Source: Zhongshania sp.
GTDB taxonomy: Bacteria; Pseudomonadota; Gammaproteobacteria; Pseudomonadales; Spongiibacteraceae
Direction of reading: 5' to 3'
DNA: 64,000 nucleotides
Assembly: GCA_018066965.1 (NCBI GenBank)
Contig: JAGPVP010000044.1
Location: 19,116-83,115 of the forward strand
Part shown: piece by piece, positions 35,117 to 43,725 of the stretch
Layout: each line of letters opens with the position of its first letter
How positions within the stretch are numbered: the stretch's first letter is position 1
The notes under the pieces: generated by a model
The model's input: only the letters and a program-made list of their open reading frames with translations
Told to the model about the DNA's origin: nothing
Databases searched by the model: none
Made by a program: the position numbers and the translations under genes

Positions 35117-36358
35117 ATGAGCACTGTATCTGGAATTGAACAACTTATTGCCCACTTTAAACCTGGCGACACCGTTTTTATTCCAGGCAGCGCTGGCGAA
35201 CCCAGCGAGCTAACGGAAATACTAGTAAACCAAGCTGAGCTAGCACCTGGCGTCACATTTATTACTAGCTTTGTACCGGGCATTAATACGCGCAATCTCT
35301 GCAATGCTGAGACTGATCGAAAAATGGCGGTGTTTTTTATGCAAGGCCAATTTCGTAGTGATTACGAAAAAGGTGCCATAAAATTTCGCCCCATAAGCTT
35401 TAAACAAATACAGCAGTATTTAACTGCGGACAGCACCCGCATCGACTGGATTGTTGCGCAAGTAGCCGCGCCTATCGACGGCCAATGCTCACTTGGACCA
35501 CATGCCGAGTTTCTACCGAGCCTACTCGCACGAGACTGTAAAGTTCTCGGGGTTATTAACGCCAATACACCAAACGTTCCGAGTGCACCCAGTATTCCTC
35601 TTGAGCGTTTCACTGCAACCGCGACATCCAGCGCCGCTTTAGAAAGCTATGACGCTGGTAGCAGTAATGAAATTTCCGAAGCCATCGCCAAACATATCGC
35701 CGCACTTATCCCCAACGGCGCTACGCTGCAAATCGGTCTAGGTAAAATACCCTCGCAGTTGCTAGCCGCTTTGAGCGAACACCGCGAGCTTGGCTTTCAC
35801 ACCGGCATGCTCTCTGATTCAGTATTGCCAATGGCAAGCAACGGTTCATTGCGCAAAGAAAATGCATTAACAACCGCAGTATTTGTCGGCTCCGAAAATT
35901 TATACCAGCAATTACCCACCCTAAATTCACTCAATATTGCCGGCGCGGAATTCACCCACGATCCCGCAGTCTTGGTCAATATACCTAAGTTGCACTCCAT
36001 TAATTCCGCATTAGAAGTCGATATATTGGGCCAAGTAAATGCTGAAACGCTAAACAACAAATATGTTAGCGCGCCAGGTGGATTACCCGACTTTGCAGCG
36101 GCAGCAAGCCGCCAGCAAGACGGTCTGTCGATTGTTGCCCTACCCTCGACCGACCCCAGCGGTAAACACTCACGTATTACTGCCAAATTCCGCAGTGGCA
36201 CGCCGGTTAGTGTTCCGCAGTTTGATGTTGACTACGTGGTAACGGAGTTCGGCGCGGCGTATTTACGCGGCGCCACGCCAAGCGAACGGCATGAACGCAT
36301 CATTGCCATCGCTCACCCAGACCACCGCGAGCAACTAAAAACAAACGCCGCTGGATGA
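35117..36358 (+). CDS. Acetyl-CoA hydrolase/transferase family (4-hydroxybutyrate CoA-transferase-like)
   Basis: 413 residues, two-domain family I CoA-transferase. LQIGLGKIPSQLLAAL near 195, the glutamate that forms the CoA thioester in NSALEVDILGQVNAET near 295, and FGAAYLRGATPSERHERI near 375. It moves CoA between short acids, or hydrolyses acetyl-CoA. Forms a unit with the acetoacetyl-CoA synthetase. The donor/acceptor pair is unknown. Confidence 0.9.
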   Translation: MSTVSGIEQLIAHFKPGDTVFIPGSAGEPSELTEILVNQAELAPGVTFITSFVPGINTRNLCNAETDRKMAVFFMQGQFRSDYEKGAIKFRPISFKQIQQYLTADSTRIDWIVAQVAAPIDGQCSLGPHAEFLPSLLARDCKVLGVINANTPNVPSAPSIPLERFTATATSSAALESYDAGSSNEISEAIAKHIAALIPNGATLQIGLGKIPSQLLAALSEHRELGFHTGMLSDSVLPMASNGSLRKENALTTAVFVGSENLYQQLPTLNSLNIAGAEFTHDPAVLVNIPKLHSINSALEVDILGQVNAETLNNKYVSAPGGLPDFAAAASRQQDGLSIVALPSTDPSGKHSRITAKFRSGTPVSVPQFDVDYVVTEFGAAYLRGATPSERHERIIAIAHPDHREQLKTNAAG

Positions 36359-36519
36359 ACTATGTAAACGCCGGCACAAGTCAAGATAAGTGTTTGCATA
36401 TTGTAATCATGCGAACAGTTAATGTAGTATAGATATCATTACAGTTTACAGTCTGGGCGCGTCTTCCTTAAACAGGTCTTGCCCTCTTAATCGTTCATAG
36501 AGTAGGAGTTTATCAACAC

Positions 36520-37284
36520 ATGAAAGGCTTAAATGGGAAAGTTGCAATTGTCACCGGTGGTGGCAGCGGTATTGGTGAAGCAATAGTTTTACGCCTAGCC
36601 GAAGAAGGCTGCAAAGTCGCATTATTCGACATCAATGGCGCAGCGGCAGAGCAAGTTGCCGCCAAAGCCAGCTCAGCGGGCAGCGTCACTCCCTTCATTG
36701 CCGACATCACCAATATGGATGCCGTCGAAGCTGCAGTGGCGCAAGTTGAAGAAACACTAGGTCCAGTCTGGATGCTGGTTAACAACGCGGGCTGGGATCA
36801 AGTGCTTCCTTTCCTTAAAACCACGCCGGAATTGTGGCAAAAAATTATCAACCTAAACCTTTACGGCCCAATTCATATGCATGCGGCAGTATGTAAACGT
36901 ATGGCTGCCCGCAACGCTGGTCGTGTTATCAATGTTGCCTCTGATGCTGGCCGCGTTGGCACAAGCCATGAAGCCGTATACTCAGCCTGTAAAGGCGGCA
37001 CTATCGCATTCGGTAAATCTATTGCCCGCGAATTAGCCCGTAACAATGTTTTAGTTAACTCTGTTTGCCCTGGCCCCACTGACACCCCTGCAATGGCAGC
37101 CGTGGCAGGTACAGGTGAAGAAGCACAAAAATGGAAAGAGTCTATGGCTAGAGGCATTCCATTGCGTCGCATGGGCCAAGCAGATGACTACGCAGGCATT
37201 ATTGCGTTTCTCGGCAGCGACGACGCTGACTACATCACCGGACAGACAATTTCTGTTTCCGGCGGACTAACAATGCACGGCTAA
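36520..37284 (+). CDS. badH: SDR, 2-hydroxycyclohexanecarboxyl-CoA dehydrogenase (BadH-like)
   Basis: 254 residues. TGGGSGIGEAI near 13, LVNNAGWD near 88, active site YSACKGG near 155 and C-terminal SVSGGLTMHG. The whole pattern, including NNAGWD and CPGPTDT, matches Rhodopseudomonas BadH as I know it, which oxidises 2-hydroxycyclohexanecarboxyl-CoA to the 2-keto form. The BadI-like gene follows after 37 bases, which supports the call. The ring here is probably substituted (isopropyl or isopropenyl at C4), as in monoterpene acids. Confidence 0.88.
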   Translation: MKGLNGKVAIVTGGGSGIGEAIVLRLAEEGCKVALFDINGAAAEQVAAKASSAGSVTPFIADITNMDAVEAAVAQVEETLGPVWMLVNNAGWDQVLPFLKTTPELWQKIINLNLYGPIHMHAAVCKRMAARNAGRVINVASDAGRVGTSHEAVYSACKGGTIAFGKSIARELARNNVLVNSVCPGPTDTPAMAAVAGTGEEAQKWKESMARGIPLRRMGQADDYAGIIAFLGSDDADYITGQTISVSGGLTMHG

Positions 37285-37321
37285 TCCCCGTTCAAATACC
37301 GTTTTAAAGAGGTTAATTACT

Positions 37322-38110
37322 ATGTTTGCAACCACACCTTATGAAGACATTACTTACGAAAACCGCAATGGCGCAGCGTGGATCACCATCAACCGCCCCA
37401 AGGTTTACAACGCGTTTCGCGGCAAAACAATTGAAGAGCTTATTCATGCATTTTTGACCGCTGCTAGCGACAAAAGCGTAGGTGTAGTGGTATTAACTGG
37501 CTCCGGCGACAAAGCGTTCTGTACTGGCGGTGATCAATCTAATCACGACGGCGACTACGATGGTCGTGGCGTTGTGGGTCTGCCCATTGACGAACTGCAA
37601 TCTGCAATTCGCGATATTCCAAAACCAGTCATTGCTGCTGTAAATGGTTTTGCAATTGGTGGCGGACACGTACTTGCCACTATCTGCGACATGACGATTG
37701 CTGCCGACACCGCAAAAATGGGCCAAGTAGGACCTAAAGTGGGTTCGGTTGACGCTGGCTGGGGCACTGCATATTTGGCTCGTATCGTGGGCGAGAAGAA
37801 AGCACGCGAAATTTGGTATATGTGTAAGCGTTACACTGCACAAGAAATGATGGATATGGGCTTGGTAAACAAGGTTGTTCCCGCTGCCGAGCTAGTAGCT
37901 GAAGTGACGAGCTGGTGTGACACCATTATGGAGCATAGCCCGACTGCAATGGCGCTGGCTAAGCGTTCATTCAACTGCGATTCAGAATCTATTCGCGGTA
38001 TCAGCATGATGGGCCTAAACGCCGTTAAAATGTACTACGATACTGAAGAGTCGCAAGAAGGCGTAAATGCGTTTAACGAAAAACGTAAGCCTAACTTCCG
38101 TCAATTCTGA
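37322..38110 (+). CDS. badI: 2-ketocyclohexanecarboxyl-CoA hydrolase (BadI-like)
   Basis: 262 residues of the crotonase fold close to BadI and MenB. YENRNGAAWITINRP at the start, TGGDQSNHDGDYDGRG near 60-75, VNGFAIGGGHVL near 105, and DAGWGTAYLARIVGEKKAREIWY near 143. BadI opens the ring of 2-ketocyclohexanecarboxyl-CoA by hydrolysis, giving pimelyl-CoA. MenB (naphthoate synthase) is the main alternative, but no other menaquinone gene is present and the BadH-like gene precedes it. On a C4-substituted ring the product would be 3-substituted pimelyl-CoA. Confidence 0.9.
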   Translation: MFATTPYEDITYENRNGAAWITINRPKVYNAFRGKTIEELIHAFLTAASDKSVGVVVLTGSGDKAFCTGGDQSNHDGDYDGRGVVGLPIDELQSAIRDIPKPVIAAVNGFAIGGGHVLATICDMTIAADTAKMGQVGPKVGSVDAGWGTAYLARIVGEKKAREIWYMCKRYTAQEMMDMGLVNKVVPAAELVAEVTSWCDTIMEHSPTAMALAKRSFNCDSESIRGISMMGLNAVKMYYDTEESQEGVNAFNEKRKPNFRQF

Positions 38111-38117
38111 TTGACCA

Positions 38118-38145
38118 AGCAGCCGTGCAACAATGCACGGCTGCT
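38118..38145 (+). terminator. Strong hairpin after the BadI-like gene
   Basis: AGCAGCCGTGCA/TGCACGGCTGCT, 12 perfect pairs with a 4-base loop, 7 bases past the stop. A weak T content follows, so termination efficiency is uncertain. Confidence 0.65.
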
Positions 38146-38235
38146 ACCTCATCAAAATTAAATATTAAGAAGGTCCCTCGGCAAAGTGCCAGAAAAGCTA
38201 AAACACTCCAGATAAAACTATAAATGGGGTAGTAA

Positions 38236-39015
38236 ATGAATAGCTATAACACCCAATTTAACAGCACAGACAAGCAATTTTCCCACGATATAATGCGGCT
38301 AAGCCAAGCCAGCCATATCGCGCTACTCCTTTACGACCGCAACACCCCGCAGCAACCTATTAGTTTTTTATTTAATGATGGCATCTCTGAGCTGCTAGCA
38401 GACAACTATACAAAACGTGTTTGCCAGCATGATCCGCTACTCCCTCACGCAGGCACACCGAACAGCGATGCCATACGTCGCACCGAAATTACGACTAGAA
38501 AAAAATCGGTTCAACTCACAGATGCCACGTACTCCGACACTTTATATCAAGACGTTCTCGCCCATGCCGGCTATAAGGAAACAGCGGCATTTAGCCACCG
38601 CGTTAGCAGTAACTTACATTTAGTGGTCGGTTTATTACTCTCTAACAAAGCTCGTAATGGCCGCCATTTGCAGCTAGATGCCGCCAGCCAACTTACCGAA
38701 GAATGGCTCAGCGTTTGCGCAGACAATCTCATTGATTCATCCATTCGCCACCACCTTTATCACAACAGCACTAAGCTTCCACAGCCCCAAAATGGGTTCA
38801 ATGAAACGGCAATAAACCGAGGTGATTTTGGCTTAAGTCAGCGCGAAGCCGATGTGGTTGGCGAGCTAATCAAAGGCAAGAGCAATAAGCAGATCAGCGC
38901 CGCTTTAACGTTGTCTGAATACACGGTTGAAAATTATTTACGAAAGATTTACAAAAAATTTAATGTCCATAGTCGCACAGAGTTAATCGCGGTATTGGCG
39001 CATACCGCCAGATAA
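38236..39015 (+). CDS. LuxR-family transcription regulator (second paralogue)
   Basis: 259 residues. C-terminal GerE helix-turn-helix (about 197-257) with LSQREADVVGELIKG, SNKQISAALTLSEYTVENYL and VHSRTELIAVL. The N-terminal sensor domain shares YDRN, SFLFNDG and DPLL with the regulator at 22578-23330, so the two are paralogues within one locus. It follows the BadH/BadI pair and probably controls ring-opening genes; the other paralogue sits by the alcohol oxidation operon. Ligand unknown. Confidence 0.9.
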   Translation: MNSYNTQFNSTDKQFSHDIMRLSQASHIALLLYDRNTPQQPISFLFNDGISELLADNYTKRVCQHDPLLPHAGTPNSDAIRRTEITTRKKSVQLTDATYSDTLYQDVLAHAGYKETAAFSHRVSSNLHLVVGLLLSNKARNGRHLQLDAASQLTEEWLSVCADNLIDSSIRHHLYHNSTKLPQPQNGFNETAINRGDFGLSQREADVVGELIKGKSNKQISAALTLSEYTVENYLRKIYKKFNVHSRTELIAVLAHTAR

Positions 39016-39118
39016 ACCCGTAAGTGCCGACAGCTAGGGGGAACATCACGCTGCCAGCGACTTAAGGAACATGAATCGCCAATGCTTTTTTCAGCATGGG
39101 CGAACTCATTGCTCGACC

Positions 39119-40264
39119 TTAAAAACTATTCAAAGAATCCAAGTCGTCAATCGCATGAGTCATCCGACTAATAAATTCTAAAGAGGTATCTCTAGGCTGC
39201 ATGTCTGGCACATCAGGATTTGGGCTTAATACTGGCGTCCACCACGCCAAAGCACCAAACAGCTGCTGGCGATACTGGGTCCATGCCTCGTCAAACGGCG
39301 TCTCTGGGCCGCCATTGGCTTTTAGCTCTGCCAAGTAATGGATAATCAAATCTTTTTCCCATGCTCGGCGGTCAGCAGTCGCTAAGCCAGTAGAAAGTGC
39401 ATAGGCAATATCACGACTCCAATGCCCAACACACATACACTGCCAATCACTCAAGCCCATATGATTATCGGCGGTGATATACCAGTTTTTTAAATGTACA
39501 TCTGAGTGAACAAGAGTGTGCGGAAGCTGCGCATGACGCGCTACGCTTTGCAGGGTCGCGGGCCATACTTTATCTGCCTGCTTAAATAAGCGCTCTGGAA
39601 TCACCTCCCTCGCCTCTTTAAACCCGATATCTGCCTGCGGCCCAAACCCTGCTTCATTAGCAGTAATAGTGAAGAAATCTTCCCAGGTATTCAGGTAGGA
39701 CAACTCACCTTTAAATGCGTCACTTTCGTAATATTTGCCATGTAGTTTTGCGAGTAAGGAAACCTGCTCAAGCGCCATTTTCTCTGTGACCACGGTACGG
39801 TGATCACAGAAGGTAACGTCATTACTCATATCTTCCAGCATAACAATGGAATTCAATGTTTCTGGATTAAAGTTTGAGAACAAGCCCTTTGGTGCCTCTA
39901 AATCTAACTGTGAGCGAATGATGTTATAAAAATTCACCTCGCCCTCAATCGCGCCATTCATACCCAGCAAACAGCGGCTTGCCAGGGTAAAGGTGGATTT
40001 ACAAAACACACTCTCTGGTAGGCCAGAATCCGCTTTATTGTATTCGAGAAATATTCTGCGGCGGCTCGAGGTACCCTCGTCTTCATCGCCTAAACGCCAA
40101 TTGCTTACCTTTGTACCTGGCTGCTTCTTGCAGAGCACATCTGTGAACCACTCATTACTGAGTAATTCGTAGGCCATCGGAATTTGGTCCGCGCTGGTCA
40201 CAACGCTGCGCGCTGCACTCTCTGCATCAAAACGGGATTTTATTTCTTCAAATGATAATTTCAT
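39119..40264 (-). CDS. Second APH-type kinase (EcKinase/aminoglycoside phosphotransferase fold)
   Basis: 381 residues from the ATG at 40264 (GTG at 40276 is possible). Brenner motif HSDVHLKNW near 270 and metal-binding LSDWQCMCVGHW near 290; IVMLEDMSND near 165 precedes. It is only distantly like the kinase at 13502-14653. It lies upstream of the 40341-40360 palindrome, next to an acyl-CoA dehydrogenase. Relatives in catabolic clusters are thought to phosphorylate hydroxylated acyl-CoA or sterol-like compounds; the substrate cannot be read from sequence. Confidence 0.85.
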   Translation of the reverse strand: MKLSFEEIKSRFDAESAARSVVTSADQIPMAYELLSNEWFTDVLCKKQPGTKVSNWRLGDEDEGTSSRRRIFLEYNKADSGLPESVFCKSTFTLASRCLLGMNGAIEGEVNFYNIIRSQLDLEAPKGLFSNFNPETLNSIVMLEDMSNDVTFCDHRTVVTEKMALEQVSLLAKLHGKYYESDAFKGELSYLNTWEDFFTITANEAGFGPQADIGFKEAREVIPERLFKQADKVWPATLQSVARHAQLPHTLVHSDVHLKNWYITADNHMGLSDWQCMCVGHWSRDIAYALSTGLATADRRAWEKDLIIHYLAELKANGGPETPFDEAWTQYRQQLFGALAWWTPVLSPNPDVPDMQPRDTSLEFISRMTHAIDDLDSLNSF

Positions 40265-40340
40265 TGCACTGAACACCTGCGTAATTATATTTAGTCGATA
40301 AGCGTTACAGAGATACTAACAAGCATTGACCATACACTCG

Positions 40341-40360
40341 ATAGACGGATTCCCGTCTAT
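40341..40360. promoter_or_regulatory. Perfect palindrome ATAGACGG-ATTC-CCGTCTAT, candidate LysR-type site
   Basis: 8-bp perfect arms with a 4-base centre, 77 bases before the kinase start codon. A degenerate copy, AGACGG-AATGC-CTGTCT, occurs at 52127-52143 in the LysR/acyl-CoA dehydrogenase divergent region, which points to the LysR protein as binder. Confidence 0.5.
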
Positions 40361-40534
40361 TCGGCAACATCAAGTCAAAAATGCAATATAAAGTGGAATG
40401 GAAATAAAAGCATAGCGACATAAAGCAATCCCCGCCATTTAAACAACGGAGTACACTTTATTAGTGGGTAGGTATATTTCATAGAGCACAAACTCAGCGA
40501 GTAGATATACCCGCTGAGTTTGTGGCTTACCGCA

Positions 40535-41692
40535 TTATATTTTCTTGTATTTTTTGAAAATATCTTTAGCGATGATGGTCTTCATAACCTCTATAGATCC
40601 GCCCGCTATTTTCACAATACGCGCATCGGCATAAGCTCGGCATATTGGGTATTCCCACATATAGCCCCAACCACCAAATAGCTGTAGACATTCATCAACT
40701 GCTTTGCAGTGAAGATTGCTCAGCTGCATTTTAGCGATCGCCGCCGTTACGGAGTCCAATTTACCTTCCATAAACAACTCGATGCATTTATCGGTAAATA
40801 CACGACCCACAACAGCCTCAGCTTTAAGCTCAGCCAGTTTAAATTGAGTGTTTTGGAAATCTGCAATGGTTTGACCAAAGGCTTCGCGCTGAGATACGTA
40901 TTCAGCGGTCCACTCAATAACCGTTTCGGTTACTGTTGCACTACGGATAGTTTGCGCCAATCGCTCTTGGGCCAATTGGTGCATCATGATCTTGAAGCCC
41001 TTACCCTCTTCGCCCAACATATTGGTTGCTGGAATACGGACATCTTGGAAGAATAACTCAGAGGTATCCTGTGCCTTCATGCCCAATTTATCGAGGTTTT
41101 GACCGCGTATAAAGCCGTCTCTATCACCTTCAACAATAAACAGCGTTACGCCATTAGCGCCCGCTTCTTGGTCCGTTTTCGTGGCCAAAACCAAGATGTC
41201 ACACATCTGACCATTTGAGATAAATACTTTTTGGCCATTGATAACGTAGTCGTCACCGTCTTTTACCGCTTTGGTACGAATGTTTTTAAGATCGCTGCCC
41301 GCATGGGGCTCGGTCATACCCAAGGAGCCTATCCATTCACCAGATACCATCTTGGGAAGAATACGTTTCTTTTGTTCTTCGGTGCCGAACTTGTGGATAT
41401 ACGTCGCGACAAGATCCGCGTGAATTAAGAAACCGGGGCCGGAATAACCTGAGCGGAACAGCTCTTCGAACACGATAGCGTCGTAGAGGTAGTCAGCGCC
41501 ATAACCGCCGTATTCTTCAGGAATCGTGCAGCACAAAATGCCCGCTTCACCGGCCTTAAGCCACAGCTCACGCGGAACAATACCGTCCTTTTCCCACTGT
41601 TCATGATAGGGAGCTATTTCCTTCTCGATAAACTTCTTTACCGACTCACGGAAAATCTCATGTTCTTCGCTAAAAAGTGTTCTTTCAATCAT
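40535..41692 (-). CDS. Acyl-CoA dehydrogenase
   Basis: 385 residues. SLGMTEPHAGSDLKNI near 128 (FAD/substrate), FISNGQMCD near 155, and LQLFGGWGYMWEYPICRAYADARIVKIAGGS near 340. The catalytic glutamate of medium-chain enzymes would be near 366 in GGSIEVMK. It introduces a trans-2 double bond into an acyl-CoA and passes electrons to ETF. It belongs to a minus-strand group with the crotonase fusion upstream and the kinase downstream. The acyl substrate is unknown. Confidence 0.92.
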   Translation of the reverse strand: MIERTLFSEEHEIFRESVKKFIEKEIAPYHEQWEKDGIVPRELWLKAGEAGILCCTIPEEYGGYGADYLYDAIVFEELFRSGYSGPGFLIHADLVATYIHKFGTEEQKKRILPKMVSGEWIGSLGMTEPHAGSDLKNIRTKAVKDGDDYVINGQKVFISNGQMCDILVLATKTDQEAGANGVTLFIVEGDRDGFIRGQNLDKLGMKAQDTSELFFQDVRIPATNMLGEEGKGFKIMMHQLAQERLAQTIRSATVTETVIEWTAEYVSQREAFGQTIADFQNTQFKLAELKAEAVVGRVFTDKCIELFMEGKLDSVTAAIAKMQLSNLHCKAVDECLQLFGGWGYMWEYPICRAYADARIVKIAGGSIEVMKTIIAKDIFKKYKKI

Positions 41693-41795
41693 TAGGCACC
41701 ACCATTTATTACTTAATACTTAAACACAAAATACGCTTGGTCACAATATTCATAAAACTCATTGCGCCAGCCCTTGTAAACCTAATGCCGCCTAA

Positions 41796-43526
41796 CTATT
41801 TAGTTATAGCGACTGCGCAATAACCGCGCTCATCCTTTAAACGCCACTGCACTGTGGCAACGGCCGTTTGCAACTCGTCATTTAATAATTCGGGATCTAT
41901 CTCGTTTCGCTGCAACATCGCGAGTAACGACAGCGGCCCACCTGTCCACTTCGGATAGTTCAGCGCATAAATTGCGAGCAAATCCACACCTTCGATAGCA
42001 TCAACATTGCTTGCTAGCGAATCAGTGAACCTCGCCTCTAAAGAATTCAACGCCGCCAAGGCAACGACTACCAACATATTCAAACCGTGGCCGCGATCTT
42101 CCACGCCAGTGCTACTGGTGTGGCTATCAACGTCAATTCCCATCGCCGTTAAGGCAGCATCCAACTCCACCGAGCTCGCCGCCCGACTGAGCTGCTCTGC
42201 ATTTAAGCCAGACTTGCTAACATAAGCAGACAATGCAGACGCCATGGTTCGCAAAGAACCGCTCTCACCATCAACAACTACCGCAGAGATGCCCAGCGTC
42301 GCCAATAGGCTAACAGCTGCCGCCTTAGCCTTATCAGCAGCAGGGCCGACTAGCTCAACAAATTCTGATAGCTCGCCGCAAAAATGAATTTCTGCACCAC
42401 CGCCAACAGTAAATTCGTCCTTGGCCACATCCCGCAAAATGACTGTTTTATCTGCAAACCCTGTTATCTGATCAGAAACGACTAAGTCTGCCGCTGCCTC
42501 ATCGACTAAGGCAACGCGCTTTTGAAGACGAGTAGGCGCAGATACCGCCGACTGCCAAGCAACTGATGCTGGCAATTCACCTGCCACGCCCAATCTACGC
42601 TTAGCGTGTTTTGATGCGGCTGTTTTATTCAAGAAGCAGCTGGTCACCATATTCGAAGCGATGGGATCACTCATCAGATCAACAAAGATGTCCCACTCAA
42701 CATCGCTACCTGCATCAATATCCAGCAAGAACCCTTCTTTAACGCAACTTACTATCGCACCAACCGCTGGATATAAATCTGCGCGCTGCTTATTCCAAGC
42801 TGTTAACGCCAACATTTCATGCTCAGCACCTAGCGCCTCTACAAAAGCACGGTCTTCTGCCGATACCGCAAACTCAGGCTTATCCCACTTCGCACCCGCG
42901 GCCATATTAGCAGCGAGGTCTTGCGCGCGAGCCACCAGAGAATCCGCGTCACTCAACTCATCAACCAATCCCAATTCGAATGCTTTAACGGGGCTAATCG
43001 CGCCGCCGTCCAGTAACATTTTTATCGATTCTTTAATCCCGATATATCTTGGTAAACGCTGGGTGCCACCAGCACCCGGCAACAAGCCTAGTAAAATTTC
43101 TGGCAAGCCTAAGATAGGTGCAGTGGACTCAACACACACTCGCGCATGGCAGGCCATGGCAATTTCAAGCCCGCCGCCTAGCGCCAAGCCATTCACAGCT
43201 GCAACAACCGGCACCGGTAAACGCTCTAAACGCCGAAACAAAGAACCCAAATAGCTATAACGCTCACGCATTTCGGTTTTCGTTGCACTGAAACGCATGG
43301 TGCCGAAATCCTGAATCATCGCCAAATCTGCACCGGCAACGAAGGCATTTTTTCCAGAGGTGATCACCAACCCTTTGATCTTGCCATCGCTTGCGTCAAC
43401 GGTATCAATCAAGCTACTAAGATCTGCCATCATCGCTTCAGAGAAAACGTTAAAGGGCCGCCCCGGCATATCCAATGTTGCCAGGGCGATACCGCGACTG
43501 TCGATCTCAAGCTGTATGTTTTCCAT
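41796..43526 (-). CDS. Enoyl-CoA hydratase with degenerate 3-hydroxyacyl-CoA dehydrogenase half (FadJ/FadB relative)
   Basis: 576 residues, against about 710 for FadJ/FadB. The N-terminal crotonase domain is intact: FVAGADLAMIQDFG near 62, VNGLALGGGLEIAMAC near 112, and LGLPEILLGLLPGAGGTQRLPR near 140 with both catalytic glutamates. From about 300 on, the linker and part of the dehydrogenase core are recognisable, but the NAD-binding GxGxxG and catalytic HxFxP are missing. The end keeps a C-domain-like EGVDLLAIYALNYPKWTGGPLSLL. So hydration should work and NAD-linked oxidation should not. A separate SDR would have to supply the dehydrogenase. Confidence 0.88.
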   Translation of the reverse strand: MENIQLEIDSRGIALATLDMPGRPFNVFSEAMMADLSSLIDTVDASDGKIKGLVITSGKNAFVAGADLAMIQDFGTMRFSATKTEMRERYSYLGSLFRRLERLPVPVVAAVNGLALGGGLEIAMACHARVCVESTAPILGLPEILLGLLPGAGGTQRLPRYIGIKESIKMLLDGGAISPVKAFELGLVDELSDADSLVARAQDLAANMAAGAKWDKPEFAVSAEDRAFVEALGAEHEMLALTAWNKQRADLYPAVGAIVSCVKEGFLLDIDAGSDVEWDIFVDLMSDPIASNMVTSCFLNKTAASKHAKRRLGVAGELPASVAWQSAVSAPTRLQKRVALVDEAAADLVVSDQITGFADKTVILRDVAKDEFTVGGGAEIHFCGELSEFVELVGPAADKAKAAAVSLLATLGISAVVVDGESGSLRTMASALSAYVSKSGLNAEQLSRAASSVELDAALTAMGIDVDSHTSSTGVEDRGHGLNMLVVVALAALNSLEARFTDSLASNVDAIEGVDLLAIYALNYPKWTGGPLSLLAMLQRNEIDPELLNDELQTAVATVQWRLKDERGYCAVAITK

Positions 43527-43725
43527 CCGATCAAAGCTACCTATATATCAAAATAAAAAATTCGTATAAATCCTATTTTTTACCTGCCCACCTGCATTTC
43601 GAACAAGTTTTATACAGCTGCAAAAAAGGCCTATCAATTAGAACGTAAGTATACATACATGTTTGCAACAGTAAAGTACGCATGCTATCCTTTTATCAAA
43701 ATCACTAGGCAAAATACGTACATAT

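Noticed and set aside
37322..38110. MenB (naphthoate synthase)
   Set aside because: No menaquinone genes nearby, and the gene is coupled to a BadH-like dehydrogenase.
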